This document shows positions 62,060-64,000 of a DNA stretch of 64,000 nucleotides, piece after piece (position 1 is the stretch's first letter; every line of letters starts with the position of its first letter). The DNA lies in contig JBBIWA010000017.1 of the NCBI GenBank assembly GCA_037439425.1, positions 24,351 to 88,350 on the forward strand, in the 5' to 3' direction. The notes below the pieces were generated by a model, which saw nothing but the letters and a program-made list of their open reading frames with translations, was not told the DNA's origin and searched no databases. This stretch comes from JBBIWA01 sp037439425 (GTDB lineage Bacteria; Acidobacteriota; Blastocatellia; RBC074). Position numbers and translations under genes: made by a program.

Positions 62060-63025
62060 CTATTGTGGGCGTGGTGGATGAAAAGCCTTGTAACGCAGCT
62101 TGAGAGTGGCCTCCGGCGTGGCCAGCAAGATACGCCGTTTGTTGAGCGGATTGATTCCTTCTGGAGAGTAAGTGAGCTGGAAGCGGTTGTTGCGTAGTTC
62201 GTCGCAAATCTCTTTGACCGCTTGCTTGATGTCACCGTCAATCGAATAGAGCGCACCGCCCGTTCCCACGGTCAACTCTTCGAGCACTTTCGCTGGCTTG
62301 GGCACATCCCGGCGCAATGCTCCGCGCGTGCGATCGCGCACCTGAATGGCATAGACGGTGATATTTTCGTTTTGCAGCTTGCCCAGAATGGCATCGAAAC
62401 TGATACGGCTACCACGGTCCAGCCCATCAGCTACCAGCACAATCACCCGTTTGGAGTAGGCGACCTCCAGCCGCAGCACATCTTCCAGCACTACATTCAA
62501 AGCATCGAAGAGCCGGGGATTATCCGTCTTTCGCAGCAACGAAAGCGTGCCTTGCAGCACTGCCGGATCATCGGTGAAGTCAGTGATGATCTCCGGCTTT
62601 TCGTCGTAGCCAATGACCATGACCTTGTCGCCCTCGTAGATTTCCGGAGCAAAAGCAGCCGGAACTGCGGCCAGCTTGTTGAGGTCGGTTTGCAAAGTGG
62701 CTGAATTATCCATCAGGACGACGATGCGTGCCGGGCTGGGATCGTAGACTAACGATTCGATCTTCTGCCGCACGCCACCATCGTAGAGTTCAAACTGATC
62801 GCTGGTGAGGAAAAATTCCTGGCCTTGATTGGCTGCGCCGGCCAGCAGCCGGGGCGGGCGAGCCGGATCATTTACTTGCTGAGCAATAATGTTCAGGACG
62901 GTCGTCCGGCGGCCGGAAGCAACATTGCGGCCTGATTGCCCAGGTATCAGTGGGGTGCTGCACAATAGCCACAGACAAACGAGGAGGGCAGATGACAAAC
63001 CGGCTGCTCGCCAGCCAGTTATCAT
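62060..63025 (-). CDS. Exported VWA-domain protein (acidobacterial VWFA-related type)
   Basis: 321 residues from ATG 63025; starts at 63064 and further up to 63235 are open but overlap the FmdB-like gene. A hydrophobic segment (GLSSALLVCLWLLCSTPLIP) serves as signal. The VWA core begins with ARIVVLMDNSATLQTDLNKL; its MIDAS reads DNSAT, a relaxed form of DxSxS. Later elements ALNVVLEDVLRLEVAYSKRV and VLVADGLDRGS support the fold. Such secreted VWA proteins are greatly expanded in acidobacteria. Function unknown. Confidence 0.8.
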   Translation of the reverse strand: MITGWRAAGLSSALLVCLWLLCSTPLIPGQSGRNVASGRRTTVLNIIAQQVNDPARPPRLLAGAANQGQEFFLTSDQFELYDGGVRQKIESLVYDPSPARIVVLMDNSATLQTDLNKLAAVPAAFAPEIYEGDKVMVIGYDEKPEIITDFTDDPAVLQGTLSLLRKTDNPRLFDALNVVLEDVLRLEVAYSKRVIVLVADGLDRGSRISFDAILGKLQNENITVYAIQVRDRTRGALRRDVPKPAKVLEELTVGTGGALYSIDGDIKQAVKEICDELRNNRFQLTYSPEGINPLNKRRILLATPEATLKLRYKAFHPPRPQ

Positions 63026-63137
63026 TTCATAACTCACCTGCCCAGGCTCTCTATCCCCCCTCATAGACTTTTTCGGGTGGGGGCCAGCCAACGAGAAGGC
63101 CCCCTCGCCAGCCGCGATAAAACCGCCGCTTGCACCA

Positions 63138-63413
63138 CTAGTCATCCGTGCCGCACTGGCCAGTGGCGCAGGCGCCGCCTGTGGTGGCACAGCTTGCGGT
63201 CTTGTCGGCTTTTTCTGACTTCTCGGTCTGGCCACGACGGCTGTAATCAGTGAGGTACCAGCCGCTGCCTTTGAGTTGAAAGCTAGTTTGGGAAAAGATC
63301 TTTTCGAGTTTCCCGCGGCACTGCGGGCATTTGCTCAAGGGAGGGTCACTCATCTTTTGCATGACTTCAAGATGGTGCCCGCACTTTGCGCAAACATACT
63401 CGTAAATTGGCAT
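63138..63413 (-). CDS. FmdB-family zinc ribbon protein
   Basis: 91 residues. N-terminal MPIYEYVCAKCGHHLEVMQK with CxxC, then CPQCRGKLEKIFSQTSFQLK with the second CxxC: the FmdB/CxxC_CXXC_SSSS ribbon. The tail is Lys/Ser-rich with extra cysteines (ASCATTGGACATGQC). Regulatory role proposed for the family but unproven. AGGAGG lies about 13 nt before ATG 63413. Confidence 0.9.
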   Translation of the reverse strand: MPIYEYVCAKCGHHLEVMQKMSDPPLSKCPQCRGKLEKIFSQTSFQLKGSGWYLTDYSRRGQTEKSEKADKTASCATTGGACATGQCGTDD

Positions 63414-63498
63414 AATTGTCTCTTCACCTCCTGGTAAAAATCACCTTGTCAAGACAGCTCAAATTTATCACAACGCCCGGCGGGCATCAACGGGGCCT

Positions 63499-63690
63499 TC
63501 ACCCAGGCTCATCCGCACTGGTAGCTTGAAGAGTTGAGGCAGCGGCCTCAGCGGCGGATGATTCGGCCGCCCTGGCCTGATGCAGCGCGGCTTTCTTCTC
63601 GCGCTTGAGCTTCTTAGCCTTCGGGCGCGTCTTCCCGTAGCTGCCCCGAAAGATTTTTCCTCGTCTGCTGCGTTGATCCCCTTTGCCCAT
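63499..63690 (-). CDS. Small ribosomal subunit protein bTHX
   Basis: 63 residues. MGKGDQRSRRGKIFRGSYGK followed by TRPKAKK is the Thx motif that fills a cavity in the head of the Thermus 30S subunit (MGKGD-x2-x-RRGKI-R-GxYGK). The classical protein is 26-30 residues; here an Ala/Ser-rich extension of ~30 residues follows. GGAGG lies upstream of ATG 63690 with a long spacer. Monocistronic, next to the FmdB-like gene. Confidence 0.88.
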   Translation of the reverse strand: MGKGDQRSRRGKIFRGSYGKTRPKAKKLKREKKAALHQARAAESSAAEAAASTLQATSADEPG

Positions 63691-64000
63691 AAAAGACTTC
63701 TTCCTCCGTATGTTATGTCAAGATTATCTAGCCTAAAGCCTTGCGCCCCAAACGCTGGAAGGCCCCGAAGCGAGGGCAGAGCAAAACTGGTGAAAACAGC
63801 ATATCCAGCGCTGAAGGCCGGGACCGCCTTGGAGCCAGCAGGACGCTCCCCGACCCCTGAACCGCGGAAGCTGCCTGTCCAGGGCCTAGTTAATTAAGCA
63901 GCGCGGCGCGATACCCATAGCTGTACCCATCACTCCTGTGTACCACACACGCGCCTTGGGCAGAAGCCTTTACCAATCCTATACTAACTCGCCCATCAGT
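63691..64000. other. Window end, nothing recognised
   Basis: 310 bp upstream of the bTHX gene. The opposite strand has a frame crossing it that overlaps the THX gene and is not protein-like. The window ends in non-coding sequence. Confidence 0.4.

Overview
The window looks like chromosome from an Acidobacteriota bacterium, most plausibly class Blastocatellia. This is inferred from protein families, with no marker gene to prove it. The pointers are a secreted protein opening with the Solibacter-type (TIGR03437-like) module, a secreted VWA protein of the acidobacterial VWFA-related type, a TonB-dependent receptor with an N-terminal carboxypeptidase-regulatory domain, a PATAN/DUF4388-J-TPR fusion, and an ATP/ADP-translocase-like carrier fused to HEAT repeats. 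GC content looks moderately high, most genes carry clear Shine-Dalgarno sites, and no rRNA, tRNA or complete CRISPR array was seen.

Layout. 1-7.3 kb: a truncated PATAN-J-TPR gene, a lipid block on the minus strand (CDP-alcohol phosphatidyltransferase, HAD phosphatase, PAP2 phosphatase), a membrane coiled-coil gene, and a HemX/CcsA-like gene followed by hemA. 7.5-13.1 kb: one giant secreted protein. 13.2-17.6 kb: an envelope-stress-like operon (PspA, coiled-coil membrane protein, TonB-C protein, Ycf46-like AAA ATPase). 18-23 kb: RRM protein with a strong terminator, LOR/SDH-type protein, lutB-lutC without lutA. 24-28.2 kb: a partial ATP synthase operon (b', b, delta, alpha, gamma). 28-42.5 kb: VanZ-like protein, large TonB receptor, acyl-CoA dehydrogenase, CBS protein, accD, M28 peptidase, isocitrate/isopropylmalate dehydrogenase-family enzyme, small DUF4177-type gene, CPBP protease, PlsC acyltransferase. 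43.7-51.7 kb: TonB-C protein, rsmI, creatininase-like protein, benzoate-CoA-ligase-like enzyme, fused hydroxyacyl-CoA dehydrogenase/enoyl-CoA hydratase. 51.7-54.9 kb: an Fnr-type regulator, YwiC-like protein, hemerythrin and di-iron Fe-S repair protein. 55-64 kb: two decayed genes, a TPR protein, nucleotide carrier, flavin disulfide reductase, GNAT protein, VWA protein, FmdB-like zinc ribbon and ribosomal protein THX.

The most unusual content lies between genes. First, three loci (3122, 41681, 54999) each hold a direct repeat of 37-38 bp whose copies are separated by 36-38 bp. The repeats are unrelated to each other. This is the footprint expected from off-target spacer integration by a Cas1-Cas2 complex, although assembly artefact and other duplication routes remain open. 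Second, a dispersed palindromic element occurs near 3.9, 29.6, 42.9-43.6 and 47.9 kb, with a fragment inside a gene at 58.6 kb. It carries its own SD-ATG and a short reading frame. In two places its far end supplies the ribosome-binding site of the following gene, and in one the frame stops on that gene's start codon. Third, a 233-bp element with imperfect inverted ends and an 8-bp flanking repeat (MITE-like) abuts the probable -35 box of the atp operon.
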